64,000 nt of DNA from NCBI RefSeq assembly GCF_003626635.1, contig NZ_RAZT01000005.1, forward strand, positions 1 through 64,000, written 5' to 3'. Shown here one piece after another: positions 26,966 to 36,309 of the stretch. Under the pieces are notes generated by a model that did not search any database, was not told the DNA's origin, and saw nothing but the letters and a program-made list of their open reading frames with translations. Position 1 is the first letter of the stretch; each line of letters opens with the position of its first letter. Source of the DNA: Micromonospora musae. Its GTDB lineage: Bacteria > Actinomycetota > Actinomycetes > Mycobacteriales > Micromonosporaceae. Both the position numbers and the translations under genes were made by a program.

Positions 26966-27447
26966 ACAAGGTCGTCGTGAAGCTGCCCACCGTCTCCGAC
27001 ACGCAGGAGTTCGGCCGCCGGCTGGCCGACGTGCTGCGCGCCGGTGACCTGGTGCTGCTGACCGGTCCGCTGGGCGCCGGCAAGACCGCGTTGACCCAGG
27101 GCATCGGCGCCGGCCTCGGCGTGCAGGGTGCGATCACCTCGCCGACCTTCGTGATCGCCCGGGTGCACCGGCCCGATCCGGCCGGCGGCGGGCGGGTGGC
27201 GCTGGTGCACGCCGACGCGTACCGGCTGGGAGACGCCGCGGATCCGCGCGCCGAGATCGACGACCTGGACCTGGACGCCTCGGTGGACGAGTCGGTGACG
27301 GTGGTCGAGTGGGGCGAGGGGCTGGTCGAGCAGCTCACCGACGCGCACCTTCGGGTACGCATCGACCGCCGCGAGGACGACACCCGGATCGTCGAGCTCG
27401 AGCCGGTGGGCGGCGACTGGCCGCAGCGCCTCGACGCCCTGGCCTGA
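26962..27447 (+). CDS. tsaE: tRNA threonylcarbamoyladenosine biosynthesis ATPase TsaE
   Basis: P-loop ATPase supporting t6A37 formation with TsaB and TsaD. About 161 residues. Walker A is GPLGAGKTALTQGIG; the switch region ITSPTFVIAR and the VVEWGEGL segment are family hallmarks. The start is uncertain: TTG 26962 overlaps the previous stop by 4 bases (TTGA) and is better spaced from GGAGGA (26953) than GTG 26959. Its partners tsaB, rimI and tsaD follow after ung and a broken regulator gene. Confidence 0.93.
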   Translation: MNKVVVKLPTVSDTQEFGRRLADVLRAGDLVLLTGPLGAGKTALTQGIGAGLGVQGAITSPTFVIARVHRPDPAGGGRVALVHADAYRLGDAADPRAEIDDLDLDASVDESVTVVEWGEGLVEQLTDAHLRVRIDRREDDTRIVELEPVGGDWPQRLDALA

Positions 27448-27551
27448 GCGGCTCCTTCCCGCGCCGGCCACCCGAGCGGCGGTCTCCCGCCGCGCGGCGG
27501 TGTCGGGGGCGGCTGGTAGGAAGAGGGCCGACCGACTGCGAAAGGTTGCCG

Positions 27552-28250
27552 ATGGCCGACGTTCCCGCCCTGGACCTGCCGGCGCTCCTGCCGGAGGAGT
27601 GGCGCGCCCTGCTCACCCCGCACCTCGATCCGGCCCGCACGGCGGCGCTGGGTGAGTTCGTCGCCCGCGAGTACGCGGCCGGGCCGGTCTTTCCGCCCCT
27701 GGAGGACCTCTTCTCCGCCTTCCGGCTCTGCCCACCGGGCGCCTGCCGGGTGCTGATCCTCGGGCAGGACCCCTACCACCGGGCCGGGCAGGCCCACGGA
27801 CTCAGCTTCAGCGTCCGCGAGGGCGTCTCCGTCCCGCCGTCGCTGCGCAACGTCTTCAAGGAGCTCGGTGAGGACGTCGGAGCGCCGAAGCCGCGCAGCG
27901 GCAACCTCGCCGGCTGGGCGGCCCAGGGCGTGCTGCTGCTCAACAGCGTGCTCACCGTCCGGCAGGCCACTCCCGGCTCACACGCCAACCAGGGGTGGGA
28001 GGAGTTCACCGACGCCACCATCCGGGCGCTCGACGCGCTCCCCGAGCGGGTGGCCTTCCTGCTCTGGGGCGGCTACGCCCGCAAGAAGGCGGCGCTGGTC
28101 ACCAGCCCGCAGCACGTCGTGCTGGAGGCGGGTCATCCCAGCCCGATGAATCCGCGTGGCTTCCTCGGCAGCCGGCCGTTCAGCGCGGCCAACAAGGCCC
28201 TCGCCGACGCCGGCCGTCCCACCGTCGACTGGGAGCGGTCCGCCGGCTGA
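27552..28250 (+). CDS. ung: Uracil-DNA glycosylase, family 1
   Basis: Removes uracil from DNA. 232 residues. The catalytic water-activating loop is ILGQDPYHRAGQAHGLSFSV and the minor-groove loop is EAGHPSPMN. Substrate residues in LLLNSVLTV are present. It has its own start with GAAAGG at 27539-27544 and sits between tsaE and tsaB, splitting the t6A genes. High GC spectrum matches neighbours; no sign of recent transfer. Confidence 0.96.
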   Translation: MADVPALDLPALLPEEWRALLTPHLDPARTAALGEFVAREYAAGPVFPPLEDLFSAFRLCPPGACRVLILGQDPYHRAGQAHGLSFSVREGVSVPPSLRNVFKELGEDVGAPKPRSGNLAGWAAQGVLLLNSVLTVRQATPGSHANQGWEEFTDATIRALDALPERVAFLLWGGYARKKAALVTSPQHVVLEAGHPSPMNPRGFLGSRPFSAANKALADAGRPTVDWERSAG

Positions 28251-28254
28251 CCGG

Positions 28255-28972
28255 TCACGCCGGGTGGTGGCCGGTTCGCGGGCGCAGCTGCCCTTCGCGG
28301 TAGCGGTGCAGGAGCGCCGCCGTGCGGGGGTCGGTCACGTCCAGCTGCACCAGGGGCACCACCCGGTAGCTCCGGCCACCGTGCCGGACCTCGACGGTCT
28401 CCGGCAGCTCGTCGCACATGACCGCGCGGATCTCGCCGTAGCGGGTGCGCCAGCGATGCTCGCCCGGCTCCTCGGGTTCGAGGTGCGGCCCGCCGAACTC
28501 TTTCCACCGGGCGTTCCACCGCTGGCCGTACGCCTTCTCCAACCAGCGGGTCAGCCGGGCGGAGTCGCGCCAGCGGATCGCCAGCTCCGGGGCGTCGACC
28601 GGTAGCGGCGCCCCCTGGAGCAGCGCGGCGGTCGCCCCGGTGATCGCGTTCGGCAGGTCACCCAGCCGGTCGAGCAGCTGGTCCAGGTTGAGGCGCTCGA
28701 TCCGGTCGGCCAGTGGGCGGCCGGCCAGGGCGGCCAGCTCGGCGTCCAGGTGCGCGTCGAGCGGCTCGACCGCGACCGTGAGCTGTCCGCCCATCGCGGC
28801 GAGCAGGTTCTCGAGCACGGGCAGGGTCGGGGTGCGGTCGCCGCGTTCGATGCGGGCGACCGTTGCCTGGCTGAACCCCGGCCAGCTCCGCCAGCTGCCG
28901 CTGGGTCAGCGCACGCGACTCGCGCTGCTGTCGGACGGTACGGCCGAGGATCCTCACGAGGCGGGTCGACAT
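28255..28972 (-). pseudogene. Frameshifted XRE-family (HTH) regulator
   Basis: The start at 28972 (MSTRLVRILGRTVRQQRES) gives half of a helix-turn-helix (RALTQRQLAELAG), then the frame fails. One base fewer in the CCCC run at 28876-28879 would restore FSQATVARIERGDRTPTLPVLENLLAAMGGQ and join the remaining frame (28255-28818) to its stop, making about 238 residues. The downstream part encodes an uncharacterised C-terminal domain. It may be a true inactivation or a sequencing slip; the rest is intact, so decay would be recent. Confidence 0.8.
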
Positions 28973-29297
28973 GGCGGCAATCGTGGGGCAGGCCGCTGCC
29001 GTGGCGGTACCGCGGCGGCGACTACCCGACTCGACCGATCCCGCCAGGCCCGCCGCCGATCGGGTCCGACGCACCGAACCACCCACAGATGCGTCACAAG
29101 ACCCATATTTATGCCTGTGAGGTATCAAGCTCGCGGGTAGTTACGGCACCGACGGTGGTGGTCGCGGCGACTCGCGGCACGAATCGGCGCGGGCGGAGAC
29201 GTTCGGGGGACGGCAACGACGAACGTCGGTACGGGATGTGGGACGGCGGGTGGGGCGTCACCGGGCGTGACGAGAGGTCCGGCTAGGCTGGCATACC
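28973..29297. other. 325-base spacer between the XRE gene and tsaB
   Basis: No gene found. It holds an AT-rich island with near-palindrome CATATTTATG (29104-29113), striking in this GC-rich DNA, which may be part of the leftward promoter of the regulator. At its right end is the TAGGCT box of tsaB. Confidence 0.6.
29284..29289 (+). promoter_or_regulatory. TAGGCT -10 box of tsaB, leaderless arrangement
   Basis: TAGGCT ends 8 bases before GTG 29298, and there is no Shine-Dalgarno sequence. Confidence 0.5.
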
Positions 29298-29975
29298 GTG
29301 CTCGTACTCGTGGTGGACAGCTCGACCCCTGCGGTCACCGCGGCGCTGGTCGAGGTCTCGGCGGACGGCGTCGCGTTGCGGGCGCACCGGTGCACGGTCG
29401 ATGCCCGGGCGCACGGTGAACTGCTCGCCCCGGAGGTGGACGCCGTCCTCGCCGAGGCGGGCGCCCGCCCCGCCGACCTCGCGGCGATCGTCGCCGGGCT
29501 CGGCCCAGGTCCGTTCACCGGGCTGCGGGTGGGCCTGGTCACGGCCGCCACGATGGGCCAGGTGCTCGGCGTACCCACGTACGGTGTCTGTTCGCTGGAC
29601 GGCATCGGTCACCCGGTGGCCGCCGGCGAGCCGGTGCTGGCGGTCAGTGACGCGCGCCGCAGGGAGGTCTACTGGGCGGTCTACGACGGCGCGGGCCAGC
29701 GGATCGCCGGGCCGGAGGTGAGCGCCCCCGCGGTCGCCGCCGAGCGGGCCCGCGACCTCGCGGCCACCGTCGCGGTGGGCGACGGCGCGCACCGGTACGC
29801 CGATGTCCTGGGGCTGCCGGTCCGCGCCGAGCCCCGCTTCCCGGACCCGCTCGAACTGGCCCGTCTGGCCGCCGAGCGGATTCGCGCCGGCGCGCCCGGC
29901 GAGCGGCTCACCCCGCTCTACCTGCGCCGCCCGGATGCCGTGGCGTCGATCGCCCGCAAGCCGGTCCTCCCGTGA
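29298..29975 (+). CDS. tsaB: tRNA threonylcarbamoyladenosine biosynthesis protein TsaB
   Basis: ASKHA-fold partner of TsaD needed for t6A37. 225 residues. The N-terminus LVLVVDSSTPAVTAAL and the motif AAIVAGLGPGPFTGLRVGL are diagnostic. The start is a leaderless-type GTG with TAGGCT 8 bases upstream. The stop leads straight into a spacer repeat that ends at the rimI start. Confidence 0.95.
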   Translation: MLVLVVDSSTPAVTAALVEVSADGVALRAHRCTVDARAHGELLAPEVDAVLAEAGARPADLAAIVAGLGPGPFTGLRVGLVTAATMGQVLGVPTYGVCSLDGIGHPVAAGEPVLAVSDARRREVYWAVYDGAGQRIAGPEVSAPAVAAERARDLAATVAVGDGAHRYADVLGLPVRAEPRFPDPLELARLAAERIRAGAPGERLTPLYLRRPDAVASIARKPVLP

Positions 29976-30030
29976 GCGCGAGGAGTGAGCCGGGCCTGCG
30001 AGCCCCGCAGTCGCGAACAAGGGTTGCGCC
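29976..30030 (+). repeat. Stop-to-start spacer repeat, copy 2
   Basis: Fills the whole gap from the tsaB TGA to the rimI GTG. It contains GCGAGGAGTGAGCCGGGCCT, then GCGAGCCCCGCAGTCGCGAA, ending TTGCGCC. It matches blocks of the alr-hydrolase spacer (25783-25876) in the same order and orientation. Confidence 0.75.
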
Positions 30031-30483
30031 GTGAGCACCGTGCGGCTCGGCAGCTTCCGCTGGTGGCACATCGACGAGGTGCTGCCGATCGAGGCGGACC
30101 TCTTCGGCGCCGAGCAGTGGTCGGCGGCGATGTTCTGGAACGAGCTGGCCAACGGGCACTACTACCGCATCGCGACCGGCGACGACGACGTCGTGCTCGG
30201 CTACGCCGGGCTGGCCGGGGCCCCACCGGACGAGGTGTGGGTGCAGAACATCGCGGTCCGGCGGGACGCCCAGCGTCGGGGCGTCGGCCGGCTGCTCCTG
30301 GAGGACCTTCTCGCCGAGGCGACCCGGCGTGGTGCGCGCAGCACCCTGCTGGAGGTCGCCGTCGACAACGCCCCCGCCCAGCGGCTCTACGCGATGTACG
30401 GCTTCGAGCCGATCGGGGTGCGGCGCGGCTACTACCAACCGAGCAACACGGACGCGCTGGTCATGCAGCGGAGCGAGGACTGA
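30031..30483 (+). CDS. rimI: Ribosomal protein S18-alanine N-acetyltransferase RimI-like
   Basis: GNAT acetyltransferase, 150 residues. The acetyl-CoA loop is QRRGVGRLLLEDLL; preceding IAVRRDAQ and later NAPAQRLYAMYGFEPIGVRRGYY are family signatures. Placement between tsaB and tsaD is the common bacterial arrangement. Its target in this organism may be S18 or another protein N-terminus. It ends 3 bases before tsaD. Confidence 0.9.
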   Translation: MSTVRLGSFRWWHIDEVLPIEADLFGAEQWSAAMFWNELANGHYYRIATGDDDVVLGYAGLAGAPPDEVWVQNIAVRRDAQRRGVGRLLLEDLLAEATRRGARSTLLEVAVDNAPAQRLYAMYGFEPIGVRRGYYQPSNTDALVMQRSED

Positions 30484-30486
30484 TCC

Positions 30487-31548
30487 ATGGCTGACGAACC
30501 GCTCATCCTCGGCATCGAGACCTCCTGCGACGAGACCGGGGTCGGCATCGTCCGCGGGCACACCCTGCTCGCGGACGCGCTGGCCTCCAGCGTCGAGGAG
30601 CACGCCCGCTTCGGCGGTGTGGTGCCCGAGGTGGCCAGCCGGGCCCACCTGGAGGCGATCGTGCCGACCATGGACCGGGCGTTGACCGAGGCGGGCGTGA
30701 CCATCGCGGACATCGACGCGATCGCCGTCACCTCCGGACCGGGGCTGGCCGGCGCGCTGCTCGTCGGCGTGGCCGCCGCCAAGGGGTACGCGCTCGCCGC
30801 CGAGAAGCCGGTCTACGGGGTGAACCACCTCGCGGCGCACGTCGCCGTGGACACCCTGGAGCACGGGCCGCTGCCGGAGCCGGCGATCGCGCTGCTGGTC
30901 TCCGGTGGGCACTCGTCGCTGCTGCTCGTCGACGACCTGGCGCGCGGGGTCACTCCGCTCGGCGCCACCATCGACGACGCGGCCGGCGAGGCGTTCGACA
31001 AGGTGGCCCGGCTGCTCGGGCTGCCCTTCCCGGGTGGTCCGCCGATCGACCGGGAGGCTAGGGCCGGCGACCCGGCGGCCATCGGCTTCCCGCGCGGCCT
31101 CACCGCCGCCAAGGACCTCGCCGCGCACCGGTACGACTTCTCCTTCTCCGGGTTGAAGACGGCGGTGGCGCGCTGGGTGGAGGCCCGCCAGCGGGCGGGT
31201 GAGCCGGTGCCGGTGGCCGACGTGGCGGCCTCCTTCCAGGAGGCGGTCTGCGACGTGCTCACCGTGAAGGCGCTGGAGGCCTGCCGCGCCAACGGGATCG
31301 AGACGCTGGTGATCGGTGGGGGAGTGGCGGCGAACTCGCGGCTGCGGGCGATGGCCGAGCAGCGGGCCGAGAAGTACGGCGTCCGCGTCCGGGTGCCCCG
31401 GCCCAAGCTCTGCACCGACAACGGGGCGATGGTCGCCGCGCTCGGCTCGCACCTGGTCGCCGCCGGGGTGGAGCCGAGCCGGCTGGACCTGCCGGCCGAC
31501 TCGGCGATGCCGCTGACCGTCGTCAGCGTCCCCGGGGACGTGCGGTGA
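30487..31548 (+). CDS. tsaD: tRNA N6-adenosine threonylcarbamoyltransferase TsaD
   Basis: Transfers the threonylcarbamoyl group to A37 of ANN-decoding tRNAs. 353 residues. Opens [17 protein letters not shown]; the metal-binding His residues are in [11 protein letters not shown], followed by [13 protein letters not shown], and the nucleotide site includes [12 protein letters not shown]. Essential in most bacteria. Co-transcribed with rimI; its stop overlaps the next small gene. Confidence 0.97.
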   Translation: MADEPLILGIETSCDETGVGIVRGHTLLADALASSVEEHARFGGVVPEVASRAHLEAIVPTMDRALTEAGVTIADIDAIAVTSGPGLAGALLVGVAAAKGYALAAEKPVYGVNHLAAHVAVDTLEHGPLPEPAIALLVSGGHSSLLLVDDLARGVTPLGATIDDAAGEAFDKVARLLGLPFPGGPPIDREARAGDPAAIGFPRGLTAAKDLAAHRYDFSFSGLKTAVARWVEARQRAGEPVPVADVAASFQEAVCDVLTVKALEACRANGIETLVIGGGVAANSRLRAMAEQRAEKYGVRVRVPRPKLCTDNGAMVAALGSHLVAAGVEPSRLDLPADSAMPLTVVSVPGDVR

Positions 31549-31799
31549 TCGTCCGGATGTGGGAGGTGCGGGCGGAGTCGTACGGCCTCGCCGACCTGAT
31601 CACCTGGGTCTGCGACACGGCCCTGCCGGAGTTCGAGCACGATCCGCGCCACCTCAGCAGTGAGGTCTTCTCCTCCACCGATCATCGGCTGGTGGTGATC
31701 TCGAAGTGGCGCAGCGATCCGCCCGCGTTCCCGGATCCGCCGCCGATGCTGGTCGCCCGACCGCCGCACGCCTGGGACTTCACGCAGGTCGATCGCTGA
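31545..31799 (+). CDS. Small protein of unknown function after tsaD
   Basis: An 84-residue protein starting at a GTG overlapping the tsaD stop by 4 bases (GTGA), or at ATG 31557. The content ([40 protein letters not shown]) is reminiscent of a small dimeric ferredoxin-like barrel as in antibiotic-biosynthesis-monooxygenase folds, but the match is too weak to name. Coupling suggests co-expression with the t6A genes. No membrane segment. Confidence 0.6.
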   Translation: MIVRMWEVRAESYGLADLITWVCDTALPEFEHDPRHLSSEVFSSTDHRLVVISKWRSDPPAFPDPPPMLVARPPHAWDFTQVDR

Positions 31800-31866
31800 C
31801 CCCTGGGGTGCCGAAGAACACGTCCGTCAGCTGGTAATTGGTTCGCACGGGCAACCGCCGGCCGCC

Positions 31867-31872
31867 TAGCGT
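31867..31872 (+). promoter_or_regulatory. TAGCGT -10 box before the ABC exporter
   Basis: TAGCGT ends 9 bases before ATG 31882, with no Shine-Dalgarno match between, consistent with a leaderless or nearly leaderless mRNA. Confidence 0.35.
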
Positions 31873-31881
31873 CGACGGGCC

Positions 31882-33582
31882 ATGCGTTTCTCACCGGCCG
31901 GAGATCCCGGCGTACCCGATGACCGGTCGGCGACCCGCTACCTGATCTGGTTGGCCGGCCGGCAAAAGCTGATCTTCGCGACGGGCATCCTGCTCGGCGT
32001 GACCTGGATGGTCGCCCAGGCCCTGATGCCGGCCGCCGTCGGTCGGGCCGTCGACGGGCTGAGTCGTCGGGACGACGGCGCGTTGCTCACCTGGGGTCTG
32101 GTGCTGCTCGGTCTCGGCGTGCTCCAGGCCGTCGCCGGAGTGCTGCGGCACCAGTGCGCCGTACGCAACTGGCTCGCCGCCGCGTACCGGACGGTGCAGC
32201 TCACGGTGACGGCCGCGAACCGGCTCGGTGCCGCCCTGCCGCGCCGGGTGGCCACCGGCGAGGTGGTGAGCATCGGCACCTCCGACATCAACCAGATCGG
32301 GCACGCCGTCGACATCACGGCCCGGGGCACCGGAGCCCTGGTGGCGATCGTGACCGTGGCGGTGATCCTGCTCGGCGCGTCGGTACCGCTCGGGTTGGTC
32401 GTGGTGCTCGGCGTGCCGGTGCTGATGGCGGTGGTCGGCCTGCTGATCCGGCCGCTGCATCGGCAGCAGCACGCGTACCGGGACGCCGAGGGGAAGTTGA
32501 CCACTCGGGCCGGTGACATCGTCTCCGGCCTGCGGGTGCTGCGCGGCGTCGGCGGCGAGCCGATGCTCTCGGCCCGCTACCGGGCCGAGTCGCAGGCGCT
32601 CCGCTCGCACGGCGTACGGGTGGCCCGGGTCGAGTCGCTGCTGGAGGCGGCGCAGGTGTTGCTGCCCGGCGCGTTCCTGGTGCTGGTGACCTGGCTCGGG
32701 GCGCGGTTCGCGCTGGACGGTCGGATCAGCCCCGGCCAGCTCGTCGCCTTCTACGGCTACACGGCGTTCCTGGTCAGCCCGCTCCGGCAGCTCACCGAGG
32801 CGGTGGACAAGCTGACCCGGGGGCACGTGGCGGCCCGGCGGGTGGTCCGGCTGCTCCGGCTCACCCCGGACCTGGTCGACCCGGCCCGACCCGCGACAGT
32901 GCCGGACGGGCCGGGGGAGCTGGTCGACGTCGAGTCCGGGGTGCGCGTGCCGCCGGGCCGGTTCACCGCGATCGCCGCCACCACCCCGGAGGAGGCCGCC
33001 GCGATCGTCGACCGGCTCGGTCGGTACGTCGACTCGGACGCCACGCTGCACGGCGTACCGCTGCGGGAGCTGCCACTGGCGACGGTGCGGGAGCGGATCC
33101 TGGTGGCCGACAACGACGCGCGCCTCTTCACCGGCCCGCTCCGGACGGAGCTCGACCCGCGTGACCTCGGCGACGCCGACGCGCTCGACGCGGCGCTGCG
33201 GGCGGCGAGCGCCACCGACATCGTCGAGGCGCTGCCCGACGGGCTGGACAGCCGGGTCGCCGAGCGCGGCCGGGAGTTCTCCGGGGGGCAGCAGCAGCGC
33301 CTGCGGCTCGCCCGCGCGCTGGTCGCCGCCCCGGAGACGCTGCTGCTGGTCGAACCGACCAGCGCCGTCGACGCGCACACCGAGGCGCGGATCGCCGCCG
33401 GGCTGGGCGCGGCCCGACCCGGCCGGACCACCCTGGTCTGCACCACCAGCCCGCTGCTGCTCGGGCACGCCGAGCACGTGATCTTCGTCGAGGACGGCAA
33501 GGTCGTGGCCGAGGGCAGCCACGCCCACCTGTACGACAGCGAGCCGCGCTACCGGGCCACGGTCAGCCGGGGGGAGAACTGA
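31882..33582 (+). CDS. ABC exporter half-transporter with degenerate nucleotide-binding domain
   Basis: A 566-residue type I exporter subunit: six membrane helices (about 1-320) and an NBD. Walker A is lost (FTAIAATTPEEAAAIVDR in place of GxxGxGKS) and the Walker B aspartate is replaced (LLLVEPTSAVD), but the signature FSGGQQQRLRLARAL is intact. It overlaps the next gene by one base. With that partner it can form one complete ATP site, as in heterodimeric exporters. Substrate unknown; drug or lipid efflux is a guess. Confidence 0.9.
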   Translation: MRFSPAGDPGVPDDRSATRYLIWLAGRQKLIFATGILLGVTWMVAQALMPAAVGRAVDGLSRRDDGALLTWGLVLLGLGVLQAVAGVLRHQCAVRNWLAAAYRTVQLTVTAANRLGAALPRRVATGEVVSIGTSDINQIGHAVDITARGTGALVAIVTVAVILLGASVPLGLVVVLGVPVLMAVVGLLIRPLHRQQHAYRDAEGKLTTRAGDIVSGLRVLRGVGGEPMLSARYRAESQALRSHGVRVARVESLLEAAQVLLPGAFLVLVTWLGARFALDGRISPGQLVAFYGYTAFLVSPLRQLTEAVDKLTRGHVAARRVVRLLRLTPDLVDPARPATVPDGPGELVDVESGVRVPPGRFTAIAATTPEEAAAIVDRLGRYVDSDATLHGVPLRELPLATVRERILVADNDARLFTGPLRTELDPRDLGDADALDAALRAASATDIVEALPDGLDSRVAERGREFSGGQQQRLRLARALVAAPETLLLVEPTSAVDAHTEARIAAGLGAARPGRTTLVCTTSPLLLGHAEHVIFVEDGKVVAEGSHAHLYDSEPRYRATVSRGEN

Positions 33583-35378
33583 TGGCCGCCGCGCTGCCCG
33601 TCGCCGACGCCACCCAGGTGCGCCGCTACGCGCGTACGTTGATCCGCCGGCATCCGCGGGCCCTCGCCGTGGCGCTCGGCCTGCACGCCCTGGCCGCCGC
33701 GGCCGGTCTGGTCGCCCCGCGGTTGCTCGGCGACCTGGTCGAGGGCATCTCCCGCGGTACGTCCCAGGTGACGGTGGACCGGGTGGCCCTGCTGATCGCC
33801 GGGTTCGTGGTGGTGCAGGCGGTGCTGGTCCGCTTCGCCCATCTGGCGTCGGCGCGGCTCGGCGAGCGGGTGCTGGCCCAGCTGCGGGAGGAGTTCGTCG
33901 ACCGGGTGCTCGCGCTGCCGCTCTCCACGGTGGAGCGTGCGGGCACCGGTGACCTGCTGACCCGTACCTCGCGGGACGTCTCGGCGCTGTCCCGGACGGT
34001 CCGCCTCGCGGTGCCCGAGACGCTCGTCGCGCTCGTTACGGCCGCCTTCATCATCGGCGCGTTGCTGCTGGTCAGCCCGCTGCTCGCACTGCCCTGTCTG
34101 ATCGCGGTCCCGGTGCTGTGGGCCGGCACCCGGTGGTACCTGCGCCGGGCGCCCGCCGGATACCTGCGGGAGAACGCGGCCTACTCGGACATCACCGACG
34201 GGATCAGTGAGACGGTCGAGGGCTCACGGACCACGGAGGCGTTGCGCCAGCAGGCCCGCCGCCGTGCCCGCACGAACGCCGACATCGCCCGGTCGTACGC
34301 CGCCGAGCGCTACACCCTCTTCCTGCGTACCGTCTTCTTCCCGGTGGCCGAGATCGGCTACGTGGTGCCGGTGGTGGCGACCCTCGTCGTCGGCGGCTGG
34401 TTCTACCTCAAGGGCTGGGTGAGCCTCGGTGAGGTCACCGCCGCCACGCTCTACGTGCAGCAGCTGGTCGACCCGGTGGACCGGCTGCTGTCCTGGTTGG
34501 ACGAGCTGCAGGTCGGCGGCGCCTCGATGGCCCGCCTGCTGGGCGTCGCCGAGCCCTCGCCGGCAGGCGTCGCCGGTCGGGAGGCGCCCGAGGGGCGGGA
34601 CGGCGCCGTGGTCGCGGCCGACGACGGCGGCGACGAAGTGGCGGGCGAACGGCGGCTGGTGGCCCGGAACGTGCGGTACGCGTACCGCGCCGGGCGGGAC
34701 GTACTGCACGGCGTGACGTTGGTGCCCGAGCCGGGGGAGACGCTGGCCGTCGTGGGGCCGTCCGGCGCCGGCAAGTCGACCCTCGGCCGGCTGCTCGCCG
34801 GGGTGCACGCCCCGCACAGCGGCACGGTCACCGTGGCCGACCGCCCGCTGGAGACCCTGCCGCTGGCCGAGCTGCGTTCGCACGTCGCGCTGGTCACCCA
34901 GGAGCATCACGTCTTCATCGGTACGCTCCGCGAGAACCTGGCGATGGTCCGGCCTTCGGCCACCGACGCGGACGTACGGGCGGCGTTGTCGGCGGTGGCC
35001 GCACTGGACTGGGCGCAGGCGCTGCCGGACGGGCTGGAGACGCCGGTCGGCTCGGGCGGGCATCCGCTCTCCCCGGCGCAGGCGCAGCAGTTGGCGCTGG
35101 CCCGGCTCGTGCTCGCCGACCCGCACACGCTGGTGCTGGACGAGGCGACCTCGTTGATCGACCCGCGTGCCGCCCGGGAGCTGGAGCGCTCCCTCGCCGC
35201 GGTGCTCCAGGGGCGCACGGTGATCGCCATCGCGCACCGGCTCTTCTCCGCCCACGACGCGGACCGGGTGGCCGTGGTCGAGGACGGGCGGATCACCGAG
35301 CTGGGCCCGCACGACGAGCTGGTCGCCGCCGACGGCTCGTACGCCGCCCTCTGGCGCTCCTGGCACGGCACTCCCTGA
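33582..35378 (+). CDS. ABC exporter half-transporter with competent Walker motifs
   Basis: A 598-residue partner subunit: six membrane helices (about 20-320), a linker with Glu/Asp/Gly, then an NBD with Walker A VGPSGAGKSTLG, Q-loop VTQEHHV, Walker B LVLDEATSLID and H-loop IAHRL. The signature is degenerate (LSPAQAQQLALARL). It complements the 31882 subunit: its Walker A/B pair with the partner's intact signature. The ATG overlaps the partner stop by one base. It ends 25 bases before a convergent gene. Confidence 0.92.
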   Translation: MAAALPVADATQVRRYARTLIRRHPRALAVALGLHALAAAAGLVAPRLLGDLVEGISRGTSQVTVDRVALLIAGFVVVQAVLVRFAHLASARLGERVLAQLREEFVDRVLALPLSTVERAGTGDLLTRTSRDVSALSRTVRLAVPETLVALVTAAFIIGALLLVSPLLALPCLIAVPVLWAGTRWYLRRAPAGYLRENAAYSDITDGISETVEGSRTTEALRQQARRRARTNADIARSYAAERYTLFLRTVFFPVAEIGYVVPVVATLVVGGWFYLKGWVSLGEVTAATLYVQQLVDPVDRLLSWLDELQVGGASMARLLGVAEPSPAGVAGREAPEGRDGAVVAADDGGDEVAGERRLVARNVRYAYRAGRDVLHGVTLVPEPGETLAVVGPSGAGKSTLGRLLAGVHAPHSGTVTVADRPLETLPLAELRSHVALVTQEHHVFIGTLRENLAMVRPSATDADVRAALSAVAALDWAQALPDGLETPVGSGGHPLSPAQAQQLALARLVLADPHTLVLDEATSLIDPRAARELERSLAAVLQGRTVIAIAHRLFSAHDADRVAVVEDGRITELGPHDELVAADGSYAALWRSWHGTP

Positions 35379-35403
35379 CCCCGCGGCGCTGGTCCGGCCT
35401 GGG

Positions 35404-36144
35404 TCAGGTGCGGCGGAGGAGACGGTAGGTGGCGACGCCGCCGGTGCCGAGGGCGGCGAGGAAGACCAGCCAGACCACCGTGCTGCTCACCCCCGCGTTC
35501 GGGCCGGTGTTCGCGGAGGCGGCGGCGAGCAGACCGTCGGCGCCGGGTGCGGGCAGCGCCGCCGGCGGCAGCTCCGGCCAGCGGACCAGGTTGGTGCTCT
35601 CCAGCATCTGCATGTGGTGCAGCACGAACCGGTTGGCGTCGTCGCAGAGCTTGCGGACGGTGGCGTCGCGGGTGCTCGCCCGGACCGCGCCGATCACCGG
35701 GAAGATCTTGCCGTGCGCGACCCGGAGCCGGGTCACGAAGATCTGGTCGAACCGGGCCCCGGAGGCGTTCTGCATCTCCTTGAGCCAGCCCTTCTGCTCG
35801 TCCGTGGGCTCCGACGGGATGCTGGCCCGCAGCTTGTTGGCGGCGTCCACGACGAGCTGGTCGAGCTCCTGGTGCTCGGTGGCGATGCCCGCCCCGATCT
35901 CCCGTACCTTGGCCGACTGGCCCTTCTCGGCCGCCATCTGCCCGGCCGGCATCTCCCAGAGCCCGGCCAGTCGCACCCCGTTGAGCAGGGTCATGTCGGC
36001 CGCGTTGAGCTGCTGGCCACTCGCCGGCGCGGCGACGGCCGCCCCGGGCAACACCCCGAGCGTCGCCAGGATCGCGACGAGCAGCAGCGCCGCCCGGTGC
36101 GGGCGGTGCCCCGGGCGGCTACGGGCGGTTCTGAGCGCGGCCAT
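35404..36144 (-). CDS. Exported DUF4142 protein with C-terminal membrane anchor
   Basis: A 246-residue exported protein: signal peptide (AALLLVAILATLGVLPGAAVA then AAPAS), a helical DUF4142 domain (about 45-190; LNAADMTLLNGVRLAGLWEM, IATEHQELDQLVVDAANKL, LHHMQMLESTNLV), a Pro/Ala linker and a membrane helix (VVWLVFLAALGTGGVATYRLL). DUF4142 has a ferritin-like four-helix look; no clear metal ligands are seen. Cell-surface location is inferred. Stands alone next to the ROK-sugar cluster. Confidence 0.85.
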   Translation of the reverse strand: MAALRTARSRPGHRPHRAALLLVAILATLGVLPGAAVAAPASGQQLNAADMTLLNGVRLAGLWEMPAGQMAAEKGQSAKVREIGAGIATEHQELDQLVVDAANKLRASIPSEPTDEQKGWLKEMQNASGARFDQIFVTRLRVAHGKIFPVIGAVRASTRDATVRKLCDDANRFVLHHMQMLESTNLVRWPELPPAALPAPGADGLLAAASANTGPNAGVSSTVVWLVFLAALGTGGVATYRLLRRT

Positions 36145-36309
36145 GTCTGCGGTGCCTCCTCGGTGCGGGCCGAACGTGCCGGGGCCGGGCCGCCGGTTGA
36201 GGCGGCGGCCCGGTCGGAGACTGGTACGGACCGATCGCCGTTTCAGTTCACGAATCCTCGGCGCGGCGCGCGAATCGGTGACGTCCGCGGTGCCCGGGAG
36301 TGGCCGCCG

